A stretch of DNA of 64,000 nt from Psychromonas sp. L1A2. Its GTDB lineage: Bacteria; Pseudomonadota; Gammaproteobacteria; Enterobacterales; Psychromonadaceae. Made by a program: the position numbers and the translations under genes. Each line of letters opens with the position of its first letter. Within the stretch, counting starts at the first letter, position 1. The DNA is taken from the NCBI RefSeq assembly GCF_009828855.1, contig NZ_WUAG01000002.1, positions 62,001 to 126,000 of the forward strand. Direction: 5' to 3'. A model generated the notes under the pieces. It did not search any database and was not told the DNA's origin. It saw only the letters and a program-made list of their open reading frames with translations. Of this stretch, positions 48,081-56,643 are shown piece by piece.

Positions 48081-49126
48081 GCCAATTTATTGCACTACTT
48101 GAGCGCTATCAAGCACAACTGGAGCAACAATATGGTGGATTGTTGAATCAAGATATTCGTCGCGCTATCACTGATATGCTGCACTGTAAAAACGATGTAA
48201 ATCGAACGACCCAATGGCATTGTGGCCATTGTCAGCATGACCAACAACTCCCAGCATCTTGTGGGAATCGAAGTTGTCCACAATGTTTGCATCAAACAAC
48301 TTCAAATTGGTTAGCTAAACAGACCGATAAACTATTACCCGTACACTATTTTATGGTCACCTTTACGCTACCCTATCAATTGAGAGTACTGGCTCGTCAA
48401 CACCCCAAAGCACTGTATCAATTGATGTTACAAGTGACGGCGGGCATATTAAAAGACTTTGCCAAGCGAGAGAATAAAGGCAGTTTAGGGTTTACTAGCG
48501 TATTACACACGCATAATCGGCGACGTGAATGTCATCCTCATGTGCATATCATTGTGCCCTGCGGACGTTACGATACGACAAAGAAACAATGGCACAAAAG
48601 TGATGCAAAATATCTGTTTAATGAATTTGCACTCGCTAAAGTATGGCGGGCAAGAGTCATTGATGCGATTAATCACAGCGCTGAGTTAACCATGCCCACT
48701 GACACGCCTAAAAAATGGATGGTCGATTGCCGTAAGGTCGGATTTGGTGCCTCTGCTTTTAAATACTTATCACGTTATCTGTATCGTGGCGTGTTACCCG
48801 ATAAAGACATTATTAACCTCTCCGAGGAAATGGTCACATTTAAGTATAAAGAAAGCAGCACTAATATGACTAAAGAACGTACTTTACCTGTGCTCGAATT
48901 CTTATGGTTAATCTTACAACACGTGTTACCAAAAGGTCTGCAGCGGGTGAGGGATTATGGGTTTTTAAGAGGTAATGCCAAACAACTGCGACTACAAATA
49001 TTGCTGATATTGGGGAGCGACATAAGCACAATGGCGACACCAGTAAAACGCAAGCGTGCTATCTGTATTTGCCCATGCTGTCACCATGAAATGCATTTTA
49101 TGGGCTTAAGTCGACTGAGAAACTAA
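48077..49126 (+). CDS. IS91-like HUH transposase, copy 2
   Basis: Identical in protein sequence to copy 1 (349 aa, zinc finger, HPHVH, YLSRYLYRG). Both transposase genes are full length, so either could act on both units. Confidence 0.92.
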   Translation: MSQFIALLERYQAQLEQQYGGLLNQDIRRAITDMLHCKNDVNRTTQWHCGHCQHDQQLPASCGNRSCPQCLHQTTSNWLAKQTDKLLPVHYFMVTFTLPYQLRVLARQHPKALYQLMLQVTAGILKDFAKRENKGSLGFTSVLHTHNRRRECHPHVHIIVPCGRYDTTKKQWHKSDAKYLFNEFALAKVWRARVIDAINHSAELTMPTDTPKKWMVDCRKVGFGASAFKYLSRYLYRGVLPDKDIINLSEEMVTFKYKESSTNMTKERTLPVLEFLWLILQHVLPKGLQRVRDYGFLRGNAKQLRLQILLILGSDISTMATPVKRKRAICICPCCHHEMHFMGLSRLRN

Positions 49127-49348
49127 TGCGTGAAAACGTACGGTCTTAAACAGATCATTGACACAAATAAAAGATTAACAAGCCAGAGAGGTGATATGGC
49201 ATTCAACATATAAAATATAACATACTGATATAATTGAGGTATCAATTTTATATTAGCGAGACTCGCCTTAAAGAAAGTTGAATTATTGAGCCAGCCCAAA
49301 ACCCATTCCACTATTTACTATATAAAGCAAAGAGTCTCATACGGGCTT

Positions 49349-49403
49349 GTCCAACACTCAGATAAGGTGTCGGCTGCGCGACACCTATCCTTATTTGTTA
49401 TAC
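49349..49403 (+). repeat. Short attC-like end of mobile unit copy 2
   Basis: Same 55-bp hairpin as at 46128-46182, but its closing box is GTTATAC because the last bases come from the SIR2 cassette. It directly abuts the SIR2 stop codon (49404-49406). Confidence 0.75.
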
Positions 49404-50708
49404 CTAAATTTGGTTCACCACTGCGAGGGCATCTATATTGTATGTTTTTTCTTTAATAAACTCTTTTATCATTACCCTATTCTTAGAAATTATACTTGAC
49501 CAACGGATGTTCCATGAGTTGTAAGCGTGCCATGAATAGCCAACACGATGTTCTCGACACATCGAGGTCATAGATCTTAATGTTGCATCTAAATATACTT
49601 TCTCAATCGATGTCCCCTTAATTTCTAAAATACTAGATAAATATATCAACCACCTAGCAAGGTGCTCATATTGTTCCCAAGCATTATTTTCACTAGTTAG
49701 TTTACGTTTAGATTCGATAATTTGCCCCAATGCCCGAACGACTTCAGGATGCTCTATGCTTTTACCAATAGCTCCGATAGAAGATATAATTTCGTAAAAT
49801 GCATTTTCCATTTTTAGAAACGATGGAGTGAAATAAGCGCTTTGGAAAACTACTTTTCTAATATTTTCGATTGAGGATTCAGTGCATTTTTCAGCCTCAG
49901 GAAGGTACATATTCAAATTAACAAAAAAATCATTTACTTCCAGCGAATCCATAACGCGAATACCGTAACAATGCGCATAATAGTCTTTTACTGATTGATC
50001 GACAGCATTTCTCGAAACTAAGAAAATATTTGCACCAATTACATGGTCTCTAGAAAAACCTTTATAGTCGTTAATAATTGATTTTAGATTGGCATCACCT
50101 AATGAATACCCAAGAATTACAACCGTATTTTCATGTAATACAGTACTAAGTTTCTTTGAAAAATAAGAGTTTGTATTCATAAATTTAAAATAATCGTCTG
50201 AAGTTACGACCATGTTTTCAGGAGACTCTATAGATCCATGTACATGGTAGACTTTCACTTGTGTTGAAGAGCGTGGAATTGGCAACCCAGGAGTTATAGA
50301 CTGACACCTCTCTGACCCAGCCAATTTTTCAGCTAATTTATCATAATTTGTAGTAACAACACGGACAGATTTTGTAGACAAAAATTGAGAAATTGCAGAA
50401 TTATTCCCTTTAATTTCAACTTTTGAAATTATCTTAGACACTTCATCGTGAAGATTTTTATGATTGCTTAACAGTTCTATAGATAAAACTTGTGCAACTT
50501 CCTCTAAACTCAGTGGGTTTTTTCCATTTTCGGGAAATAGAGCTAATTTTAAGTCTTTACCTCTAGGTGTTAACAAACAGATTTCTTCGAGTAATCCTTG
50601 CCAACTTGGAGCTTCATTCAAGCTAACTGCTTTAGAAAAACCAGTACCAGTAAATAAACATAATCTATTTGATACAGCGGCATATGCAATTTCAAAATAC
50701 TCGCTCAC
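49404..50708 (-). CDS. SIR2-domain protein, first integron cassette (candidate antiphage NADase)
   Basis: 434 aa from a GTG at 50708 with TAAGGAG 6-8 bases upstream, 19 bases inside the cassette. The SIR2-like Rossmann domain spans ~10-250: GTGFS (21-25), TTNYDKL with Asn121 and Asp123, VYHVHGS with His157-Gly158, DDYFKF and VVILGYSLGD (~196-205). Residues ~260-434 are a helical domain I cannot assign. SIR2 proteins of this type in defence systems (e.g. Thoeris ThsA, SIR2-HerA) deplete NAD on infection. First position next to attI normally gives the highest expression. The antiphage role is inference. Confidence 0.85.
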   Translation of the reverse strand: MSEYFEIAYAAVSNRLCLFTGTGFSKAVSLNEAPSWQGLLEEICLLTPRGKDLKLALFPENGKNPLSLEEVAQVLSIELLSNHKNLHDEVSKIISKVEIKGNNSAISQFLSTKSVRVVTTNYDKLAEKLAGSERCQSITPGLPIPRSSTQVKVYHVHGSIESPENMVVTSDDYFKFMNTNSYFSKKLSTVLHENTVVILGYSLGDANLKSIINDYKGFSRDHVIGANIFLVSRNAVDQSVKDYYAHCYGIRVMDSLEVNDFFVNLNMYLPEAEKCTESSIENIRKVVFQSAYFTPSFLKMENAFYEIISSIGAIGKSIEHPEVVRALGQIIESKRKLTSENNAWEQYEHLARWLIYLSSILEIKGTSIEKVYLDATLRSMTSMCREHRVGYSWHAYNSWNIRWSSIISKNRVMIKEFIKEKTYNIDALAVVNQI

Positions 50709-50721
50709 TCTGACTCCTTAG

Positions 50722-50904
50722 GTATAACAGCTTATTATACGGAACTTATCCGCATTTTCCGTGGATAGATAGAACAGTATATTTTATTTAAATTTGATAC
50801 AAGAGTAACAAATTATATCAATTAAACAATGTGTTAAAAACAAAAATAAAACCTTAATCATGTGGATAGATAGAAAAAGTCCGTATTAACAACAAAAATA
50901 CGGA
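50722..50904 (-). other. attI region
   Basis: The recombination box GTTATAC (minus strand, 50728-50722) joins the first cassette. Behind it are a 14-bp direct repeat GTGGATAGATAGAA (50761-50774 and 50862-50875), an inverted pair ACGGAA/TTCCGT (50738-50762) and a perfect 8-bp stem TCCGTATT/AATACGGA (50880-50904). Direct and inverted repeats of this kind are the accessory IntI sites in known attI regions. A cassette promoter Pc is expected here but I could not locate it with confidence. Confidence 0.7.
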
Positions 50905-50916
50905 ACAACGCCTATA

Positions 50917-50932
50917 CTGTATATAAGAACAT
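50917..50932 (+). promoter_or_regulatory. LexA-like box in the intI promoter
   Basis: CTGTATATAAGAACAT matches the LexA pattern CTGT-N8-ACAG except for the last base. It overlaps a TATACT -10-like hexamer (50913-50918), 23 bp before the intI ATG, suggesting SOS control as known for other intI genes. Confidence 0.65.
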
Positions 50933-50954
50933 ATGAATTAAGTAAGGAGCAAAT

Positions 50955-51932
50955 ATGAAATCTCCATTTTTGTCAGCAGTTACTGAAAATATGCGCATGA
51001 AGTTTTATGCAGAAAAAACAATTAAAGCTTATGTATATTGGATAAAGTCTTATATTTACTTTAATAATAAAAAACACCCATTTGATTGCCATGATAAAGA
51101 AGTAGAGTCTTTCCTTTCTTACCTCGCTAATATCAAGAAAGTAGCCCCAAAAACTCAAGCATTGGCACTTAATGCATTAGTTTATTTATATCGAGATTTT
51201 TTAGATAAACCATTAACTTTGACGCTTAAGTTTAAAAAAACGAATACACAACCCAAACTACCGATTGTGCTGACACCCGAAGAAGTTTCGGTTTTGCTAG
51301 CAGAGATTCCGGTATCAATCTCACTCCCTTGTTATTTATTATACGGGAGTGGGTTGAGGCTAATGGAGGCTGTTAAATTACGAATACAAGATATTGACTT
51401 TGATTACCTCTCAATTAATATTTGGCATGCTAAAGGAGGTAAACATCGCAGAGTAACACTTGCTCCTGAACTTAAGGGTGTTTTACAAGATCAAATAGCT
51501 AAAGTTCATTTGTATTATCAGGAAGATATACAACGGGCTGATTATAAAGGAGTTTATTTACCTTATGCATTAGCAGGTAAATACCCGAATGCGGCTAAAG
51601 AATTCAAGTGGCATTACCTATTTCCTTCGTCCCTGCTATCGATTGAACCAGGAACTAAAAACCTAAGACGTCACCATATACATGAAACAAATATTCAAAA
51701 AACAATAAAAAAGACGGCACAAAAATTGAACTTTAGTAAGCAAGTTACCCCTCATACATTACGCCATTCATTTGCAACTCATTTATTACAAAGGGGAGCA
51801 GACATTCGAACTGTACAAGAGCAATTAGGCCATACAGATATCCGTACCACACAAATCTACACTCATGTATTACATGCGGGTGCAAATTGTGTAAGAAGTC
51901 CGCTATCAGATTTAATGATTGATAGAAAATAA
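50955..51932 (+). CDS. intI: Integron integrase IntI
   Basis: 325-aa tyrosine recombinase. Catalytic residues Arg135 (GSGLRLMEA), His267 and Arg270 ([17 protein letters not shown]), His293 ([10 protein letters not shown]) and Tyr302 are present. The integron-specific extra helix is visible at ~200-222 ([20 protein letters not shown]), which separates it from XerC/D. AAGGAG precedes the ATG. Family members recombine single-stranded attC hairpins with attI. It is divergent from the array, as in typical integrons, and looks intact. Confidence 0.95.
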   Translation: MKSPFLSAVTENMRMKFYAEKTIKAYVYWIKSYIYFNNKKHPFDCHDKEVESFLSYLANIKKVAPKTQALALNALVYLYRDFLDKPLTLTLKFKKTNTQPKLPIVLTPEEVSVLLAEIPVSISLPCYLLYGSGLRLMEAVKLRIQDIDFDYLSINIWHAKGGKHRRVTLAPELKGVLQDQIAKVHLYYQEDIQRADYKGVYLPYALAGKYPNAAKEFKWHYLFPSSLLSIEPGTKNLRRHHIHETNIQKTIKKTAQKLNFSKQVTPHTLRHSFATHLLQRGADIRTVQEQLGHTDIRTTQIYTHVLHAGANCVRSPLSDLMIDRK

Positions 51933-52741
51933 AGTAAGTGGAGAGTAATTGCTATGTTAACAATATTATTTAAAGGCATTAGAACCTTAGAAATAAGAAA
52001 CTTAATAATATAACTAACTCGCTATGCCCCTTTCCAAGATAGAACTAAAAATTAATAAGGTCACCTGTGTGGCTTAGTTGTCTCTCAGGATAAAGAAGAT
52101 CTGTATCTTCTGAAACGCTGTAAATAGACCAAAAAATTATTAATTCTAATGTCTTCTATGTCGAAGCAGCTGACATTAGATATTTCAAAAGCGCACATAA
52201 ATTCTATCGCTTTGTGCCCCTTTCCGACTTAGAAGCTATGAATTTATGGCCAAAATGCCCGAACCACAACAACTTGATAACGATCTCAAAAGGCAAAGCC
52301 TTGTTTGGGAGGACGCTTTGTAATATTCAAAAGCTGAAAATAGTTTCAATTTATCACTAGTTAAAGCTTTATATTTATTAATTGGCTTTGTTGTTAGCTG
52401 ATATATTTTTACTCCGCAACACTAACTTCTTCGCAAGAATACTGTGTTAATTAAGCAGAAAGATCGTTGAGGACTAGCTTTGTTAATTTAAAAGTGTTGA
52501 AACTCTAAATGTGATAAATAAGATAAATAAGATGACCAATGCTTACTTAACTCTTACTTAATTCTAATGGAGACTGTAATAAAAAATCTTTATCTGAGAA
52601 AGGTCAAAAGATACGTCATACTTAGCTACTCTCACCTTTCTCAATTAATTAAATTAATTGTTGCGCATTGTTCTTACCGAATCACATCGACTCTTAATTT
52701 ATGTCACTAAGAGTCGTCTAATCAATGGAAGTTTATAGGTT
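51933..52741. other. Spacer beyond intI, with a coding-like remnant
   Basis: 809 bp without a complete gene. A plus-strand frame from about 52128 to 52360 reads NSNVFYVEAADIRYFKSAHK then FYRFVPLSDLEAMNLWPKCP. It has no start near its beginning, so it may be a decayed gene. A CCCCTTTCC motif recurs at 52027-52036 and 52220-52229. Nothing resembling an attC or second integron boundary was seen. Confidence 0.4.
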
Positions 52742-53224
52742 TTACAAGCCTAAATCCGATAAGCTTGGGTAATCTAAAGGACGCACTCCATCTTTCCATA
52801 ATAGTTTTCGTTCAGACTCGTCTATTTTAAGGTCGTTAATGCTGGCATAACGTTCTTCCATTAGTCCTTTCTCACTAAATTGCCAATTCTCGTTGCCATA
52901 CGACCTAAACCATTGCCCTGATTTATCTTGCCATTCATATGCAAATCTAACGGCAATTCTGTTGTTTTTTACAGCCCATAATTCTTTAATTAATTTATAG
53001 TGTTGCTCTTTTTCCCATTTTTGGGTTAAAAGCGTAATAATTTCTTGTCTTCCCGTTATAAATTCATTTCGATTACGCCACTTACTATTTAGTGTATAAG
53101 CTGTAGCAACCACTTCTGGATCCTTGGTATTCCATGCATTTTCTGCTTTACGTACCTTCTCAATCGCTTCTTCTTCAGTAAAGTTAGGTATTGGGTATCT
53201 CGTTTCTTCAAGTGCAATATTCAT
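52742..53224 (-). CDS. DUF1348 / NTF2-like (SnoaL-type) protein
   Basis: 160 aa. It is a cone-shaped NTF2-like fold protein: [20 protein letters not shown], then [40 protein letters not shown] and [19 protein letters not shown] match DUF1348. The function is unknown; related folds bind or isomerise small hydrophobic compounds. AGGA lies upstream of the ATG. It is 263 bp beyond the Nit1 cluster and probably separate from it. Confidence 0.85.
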   Translation of the reverse strand: MNIALEETRYPIPNFTEEEAIEKVRKAENAWNTKDPEVVATAYTLNSKWRNRNEFITGRQEIITLLTQKWEKEQHYKLIKELWAVKNNRIAVRFAYEWQDKSGQWFRSYGNENWQFSEKGLMEERYASINDLKIDESERKLLWKDGVRPLDYPSLSDLGL

Positions 53225-53382
53225 ATAATCCTCTTTTGGTAGTCATTATAAATTGACTGATATCCTCTAATGAATATCAAGCATTTAATTATTTGGACAA
53301 ATCCATTTTTGCAGAAAGAATGTAAAAAACACACTTCCCGTAATGAAAGTGTGCAAGTTAATGTTTGAACACATGATGGCTA

Positions 53383-53438
53383 TAGGAACTTAGGAACTTA
53401 GGAACTTAGGTGCTTAGATACTTAGATGCTTAGATGCT
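53383..53438. repeat. 8-bp tandem repeat, seven units
   Basis: Units in order: TAGGAACT three times, TAGGTGCT, TAGATACT, and TAGATGCT twice. It lies 50 bp downstream of the last gene of the Nit1 cluster. The unit count is the kind that changes by slippage. Confidence 0.88.
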
Positions 53439-53487
53439 TAGCCGTTATGCACTTCAAAATTGAATCTGCCCTATTATTTCAAGGCCT

Positions 53488-54753
53488 TTAGCTTTTCAAT
53501 ATTTCATTTTTTATAAAGTGTGCATCTTTCCCTACGTGGAAAAAACGTCCAGAACCCCATGTGTTCATCCAATTTAAACCTAAAAAGTACAATCCCTCTA
53601 CTGGGCTAACGCCACGTTTTTCTAGTGGTAGCCCTCGGTCATTAAACGCGGGTAATTTAACCCAATCGAAATTCATTCTAAAACCTGTCGCCCAAATAAC
53701 AGTGCTTATTTTACTTGTGTTCATATCAAGTGTTGCTGGCGTGTCAGGCAGATAGGTTGAATGAATATTATCGTCTGCAGGTGCTTCAATGTTGTTGTGT
53801 TGAATGTATTCTTCAATTTTATCGGTAATACGTTTTGCTGAGTCGTCTGCGTTTGTTAAATGTTTTGACAAGTCGTCTAAAAAGTTTGCGACACCGTTAT
53901 TTACTTCGCCTAATTGGCCATAAAGTTTCATGCCTTGTTCAGCAAATATGCGTAGGTTTAAATCGCGGCCGCCATCTCGACCAGTGACGTAGTGGTTTGT
54001 TGAATGTGGTGCATTTTCACCATCTGGGTGCTTGTCAATGGTTGTGTCGTAGTAGCCCATGTCTTCAAGCCATTGCACAACGTCTTTACCGCGGTAACGT
54101 CTGTTTACGCGCGGGGCATTACCGACACAAAGGTGAACGTTTCGCCCTTGTAGGTGAATGTCTTCTGCTATTTGTGCCCCACTTTGGCCTGTACCTACTA
54201 CCATGATGTCGCCAGCGGGTAGTGATTCTGCATTTTTATAATCACGTGAATGAATATGTTTTATTTTTTCAGGCATATTTTGTGCTGACGGTAAAATAAA
54301 GGCTTGGTGGTAGCTACCACAGGCAAGTACTACTTTATCAGCGGTGTAATGGTTTTTGATACCATTACAGTCTGTTGTCACATGGAATATGCTGTCTACT
54401 TTTGTAATTGAATCAACAACGCTGTTAAACACGACTGGCGGCTTAAAAGAATCAAAATAAGACTGTAAGTAATTAATTATTTCATCTTTAACCATAAAGC
54501 CATCTGGATCGTCGCCTTGATAATGATGACCTGGCAGTTGGCATTGCCAATTTGGGGTAACTAAACAAAATTCATCCCAACGTTCATTTTTCCAGTTATA
54601 TGCAATTTCACTATTCTTTTCAATAACTAAGTGAGAGATGTTGTCTTGTTTTAAATGGTAACTCATTGACATACCTGCCTGCCCTGAGCCAACAACAATA
54701 ACAGAATAATGCGTTGAGTTAGACGAAAGTGAGTTTGTGGTTGAATGTGTCAT
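53488..54753 (-). CDS. Flavin-dependent monooxygenase of the Nit1 cluster (MSMEG_0569 family)
   Basis: 421 aa. The FAD-binding site is near the N-terminus (SVIVVGSGQAGMSMSYHL). The monooxygenase-type segment and the NAD(P) site follow, the latter as MVVGTGQSGAQIAEDIHLQG. The C-terminal part has VIWATGFRMNFDWVKLP and LGLNWMNTWGSGRFFHVGKD. The family is known only from Nit1 clusters and its substrate has not been established as far as I know. Last gene of the operon, 14 bp after the MSMEG_0570-type gene. Confidence 0.88.
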   Translation of the reverse strand: MTHSTTNSLSSNSTHYSVIVVGSGQAGMSMSYHLKQDNISHLVIEKNSEIAYNWKNERWDEFCLVTPNWQCQLPGHHYQGDDPDGFMVKDEIINYLQSYFDSFKPPVVFNSVVDSITKVDSIFHVTTDCNGIKNHYTADKVVLACGSYHQAFILPSAQNMPEKIKHIHSRDYKNAESLPAGDIMVVGTGQSGAQIAEDIHLQGRNVHLCVGNAPRVNRRYRGKDVVQWLEDMGYYDTTIDKHPDGENAPHSTNHYVTGRDGGRDLNLRIFAEQGMKLYGQLGEVNNGVANFLDDLSKHLTNADDSAKRITDKIEEYIQHNNIEAPADDNIHSTYLPDTPATLDMNTSKISTVIWATGFRMNFDWVKLPAFNDRGLPLEKRGVSPVEGLYFLGLNWMNTWGSGRFFHVGKDAHFIKNEILKS

Positions 54754-54767
54754 TGTTAGCCTATTTT

Positions 54768-55055
54768 TTAATTAAAAACGGTAACGCAAACTTTACCGTT
54801 TTTGTGTGTGTTAATGAGTTGGTTATATTTACGTTCGATTTTTGATTTTTCGTCGCTTGCGGCAGAGCAATAAAAACCATACGTGCTTTTAACGCGCTCG
54901 GATGCAGCGTCTAATGCTTGATCAACAGTGAGCTTAAATTTGCTAAGGTCATACTCAATACCTAATGATAAGTAATTGTGAATAACCGTAGATGGGGAGT
55001 AATAGCTAACTATTTCACCGTCAGGCCAATTTACGGTAAAGTTTACTGCTGGCAT
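54768..55055 (-). CDS. Nit1-cluster small protein (MSMEG_0570 family)
   Basis: 95 aa. MPAVNFTVNWPDGEIVSYYS and YLSLGIEYDLSKFKLTVDQA are typical of the MSMEG_0570 nitrogen-starvation-response family. Soluble, with no catalytic motif I can see. It lies between the AIR-synthase-like and monooxygenase genes with gaps of 10 and 14 bp. Confidence 0.85.
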   Translation of the reverse strand: MPAVNFTVNWPDGEIVSYYSPSTVIHNYLSLGIEYDLSKFKLTVDQALDAASERVKSTYGFYCSAASDEKSKIERKYNQLINTHKNGKVCVTVFN

Positions 55056-55065
55056 ATGCTGATCC

Positions 55066-56097
55066 TTAAAGAGGCGCTTTACCCATACAGGTAAGCTGTT
55101 CGTGGTTTATATCCCAAAATTCAGATGATGAATGTTGGGTTTGAATATGAATTTTTCCGCTATGATTAAACGTACCGACTTCAACACAACTAAGGTGGCT
55201 GTTAGCAAAGTATTTATTTAATTCAGCTGCTTTTTCTGGGCGAACGGCGAGTAAAAATCCAAAGCTTTGAAAGGCTCTAAGCCATCGTATGTCGTGTGGA
55301 TTTTCTGGCGCGGGAATGTTATCTATATTTATGTTCACGCCACATTTGGTCAGCTCTATCATCATGAGTAGCGTCCCCATAATGCCGCCGTTACTAATGT
55401 CTTTCGCGGCAATGGCGAGGTCTTTTTCAGCAAGGTCTGCTGGAATGCCCCACTGCGCTTGAATTTGTTCGTCTGTTTTACCTTGTACACAGCCCCAATA
55501 AGGTAAGTTGCCATGCCAGCTTCCAGTAAGATCTGACAATATAAAAAGCTTGTCTTCGGGTTGTATGTGGTAACACGATAAGAGTTTTTCAGCATAACCT
55601 GTTATGGCGACCGCTAAATTAGGATGCATTGATGCATTAATACTGCTGTGTCCGCCTGAGAACTGAACACCGAATGAAGTACAGGCACGTTTTATATGAA
55701 AAATTAATTCTTCGCTTTGCGCTATATCGTTATGCCAAAAAGCATTGGCGATGGCAGTTGGTCTTCCCCCCATGGCGGCAATATCACTTACATTCGCCAT
55801 TACCGATGACCAACCAGCAGCTCTTGGGTCTTTTTTTACAAAATCAGGCAGCATGCCTTCCATTGCTAATAGCTGATAGCCGCTACCTGCTTTAAATGCC
55901 GCGCAATCATCGCCGGGTAAAGCATAAAGTTGTTCGATATTTTCAGCATGTTTACTTTCTTTATAAGCATGTGAGGCCGCTATTTTTATGGCTCTTTTAG
56001 CCTCTATTTCAGGTAATGCTTTTAAGCTACGGCATAGTGACTCAAGCTCATCTTCAGGTTCAATATTTGCTTTATAAATAGTCTGACAAGCATTCAT
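55066..56097 (-). CDS. AIR-synthase-like protein of the Nit1 cluster (sll0787 family)
   Basis: 343 aa. It has the PurM/ThiL/SelD ATP-binding fold: GDDCAAFKAGSGYQLLAMEG near residue 65, then the metal-site loop SSVMANVSDIAAMGGRPTAI. The second half has AAKDISNGGIMGTLLMMIEL. By family it should activate an amide or carboxyl oxygen with ATP. It overlaps the acetyltransferase gene by 4 bp. Confidence 0.88.
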   Translation of the reverse strand: MNACQTIYKANIEPEDELESLCRSLKALPEIEAKRAIKIAASHAYKESKHAENIEQLYALPGDDCAAFKAGSGYQLLAMEGMLPDFVKKDPRAAGWSSVMANVSDIAAMGGRPTAIANAFWHNDIAQSEELIFHIKRACTSFGVQFSGGHSSINASMHPNLAVAITGYAEKLLSCYHIQPEDKLFILSDLTGSWHGNLPYWGCVQGKTDEQIQAQWGIPADLAEKDLAIAAKDISNGGIMGTLLMMIELTKCGVNINIDNIPAPENPHDIRWLRAFQSFGFLLAVRPEKAAELNKYFANSHLSCVEVGTFNHSGKIHIQTQHSSSEFWDINHEQLTCMGKAPL

Positions 56098-56633
56098 TGC
56101 AGATCCCTCGTCATAAAAGGATACATGTCTAAGTTAGCTTCCATGTGCACATGAGGTTTGCCCGCTACCTCTATTGAACCGAGTGTTTTCCAGTGTACGG
56201 ATTTAAAATACTTTTCATTTTGAGGCTGCACCGTTGCTAGAAACGTTTGACAACCAAGATCTTTAGCACGTGATACCGCTTCGTTAATAAGTGCTTTGCC
56301 AATATTTTGATAACCTCGATAAGTACGCGCAACGCAAAGTCGGCCGCCATACCATGTGTTGTCGGTGTCAGAGATTTTATAAATACGCACCGCGCCTGCG
56401 ATTTCTTCACCAATTGACCAATTAGACGCTAACGCAATGATAGGAATAGCTTCGAAGTCTTTTGTATCTTTCTCTTTTCCGGTCAATATTGTTTGTTCTT
56501 GCGTAAATGTTTTATTACGTAATTGAAAGTATTCCTGTTTTTCCCATGGAGAAGTCGCGACCTTGACTTGAATATGTTGCGAACGAAAACTTGGAAATAC
56601 ATCATTAATTACCGCAAATTTAGCTTTAGCCAT
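56094..56633 (-). CDS. N-acetyltransferase of the Nit1 cluster (MSMEG_0567/sll0786 family)
   Basis: 179-aa GNAT protein. The acetyl-CoA motif is ARTYRGYQNIGKALINEAVS, followed by ATVQPQNEKYFKSVHWKTLG. The N-terminal half (VKVATSPWEKQEYFQLRNKT then FTQEQTI) is typical of the Nit1-cluster subfamily. Its stop overlaps the next start by 4 bp, and it lies 10 bp after the radical SAM gene. Confidence 0.88.
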   Translation of the reverse strand: MAKAKFAVINDVFPSFRSQHIQVKVATSPWEKQEYFQLRNKTFTQEQTILTGKEKDTKDFEAIPIIALASNWSIGEEIAGAVRIYKISDTDNTWYGGRLCVARTYRGYQNIGKALINEAVSRAKDLGCQTFLATVQPQNEKYFKSVHWKTLGSIEVAGKPHVHMEANLDMYPFMTRDLQ

Positions 56634-56643
56634 GGTATTACTC

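Larger units (their letters stand above)
47095..49397 (+). mobile_element. 2303-bp recombinase-transposase unit, copy 2
   Basis: Appears identical to copy 1 at a constant offset of 3221 bp. The shared block is 47091-49400. It is inserted at the same core position of attC3 as copy 1 in attC1 and in the same orientation. The direct repeat TTGTT flanks each copy (CTTGTT at the left, TTTGTT at the right), so precise excision would restore attC3. Confidence 0.85.
43602..51932 (-). mobile_element. Chromosomal integron (intI, attI and cassette array)
   Basis: The integrase is at the right end, transcribed rightward. The array extends leftward from attI at about 50728. Cassette order from attI: SIR2 gene; 139-aa unknown; Cdd1-like gene; decayed cassette. 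Three 100-bp attC sites separate them (attC3 47001-47100, attC2 46474-46573, attC1 43780-43879). Each attC RYYYAAC box is complementary to the start of its own cassette (GTATAAC/GTTATAC, ACCTAAC/GTTAGGT, TGCTAAC/GTTAGCA), which proves the cassette logic once the two inserted units are removed. Confidence 0.88.

Noticed and set aside
43602-51932. Prophage or integrative element based on three tyrosine recombinases
   Set aside because: No phage structural or conjugation genes; two recombinases belong to identical insertion units and the third is an integron integrase.
53383-53438. Short direct repeats as a possible CRISPR array
   Set aside because: Eight-base units without spacers; no cas genes in the window.
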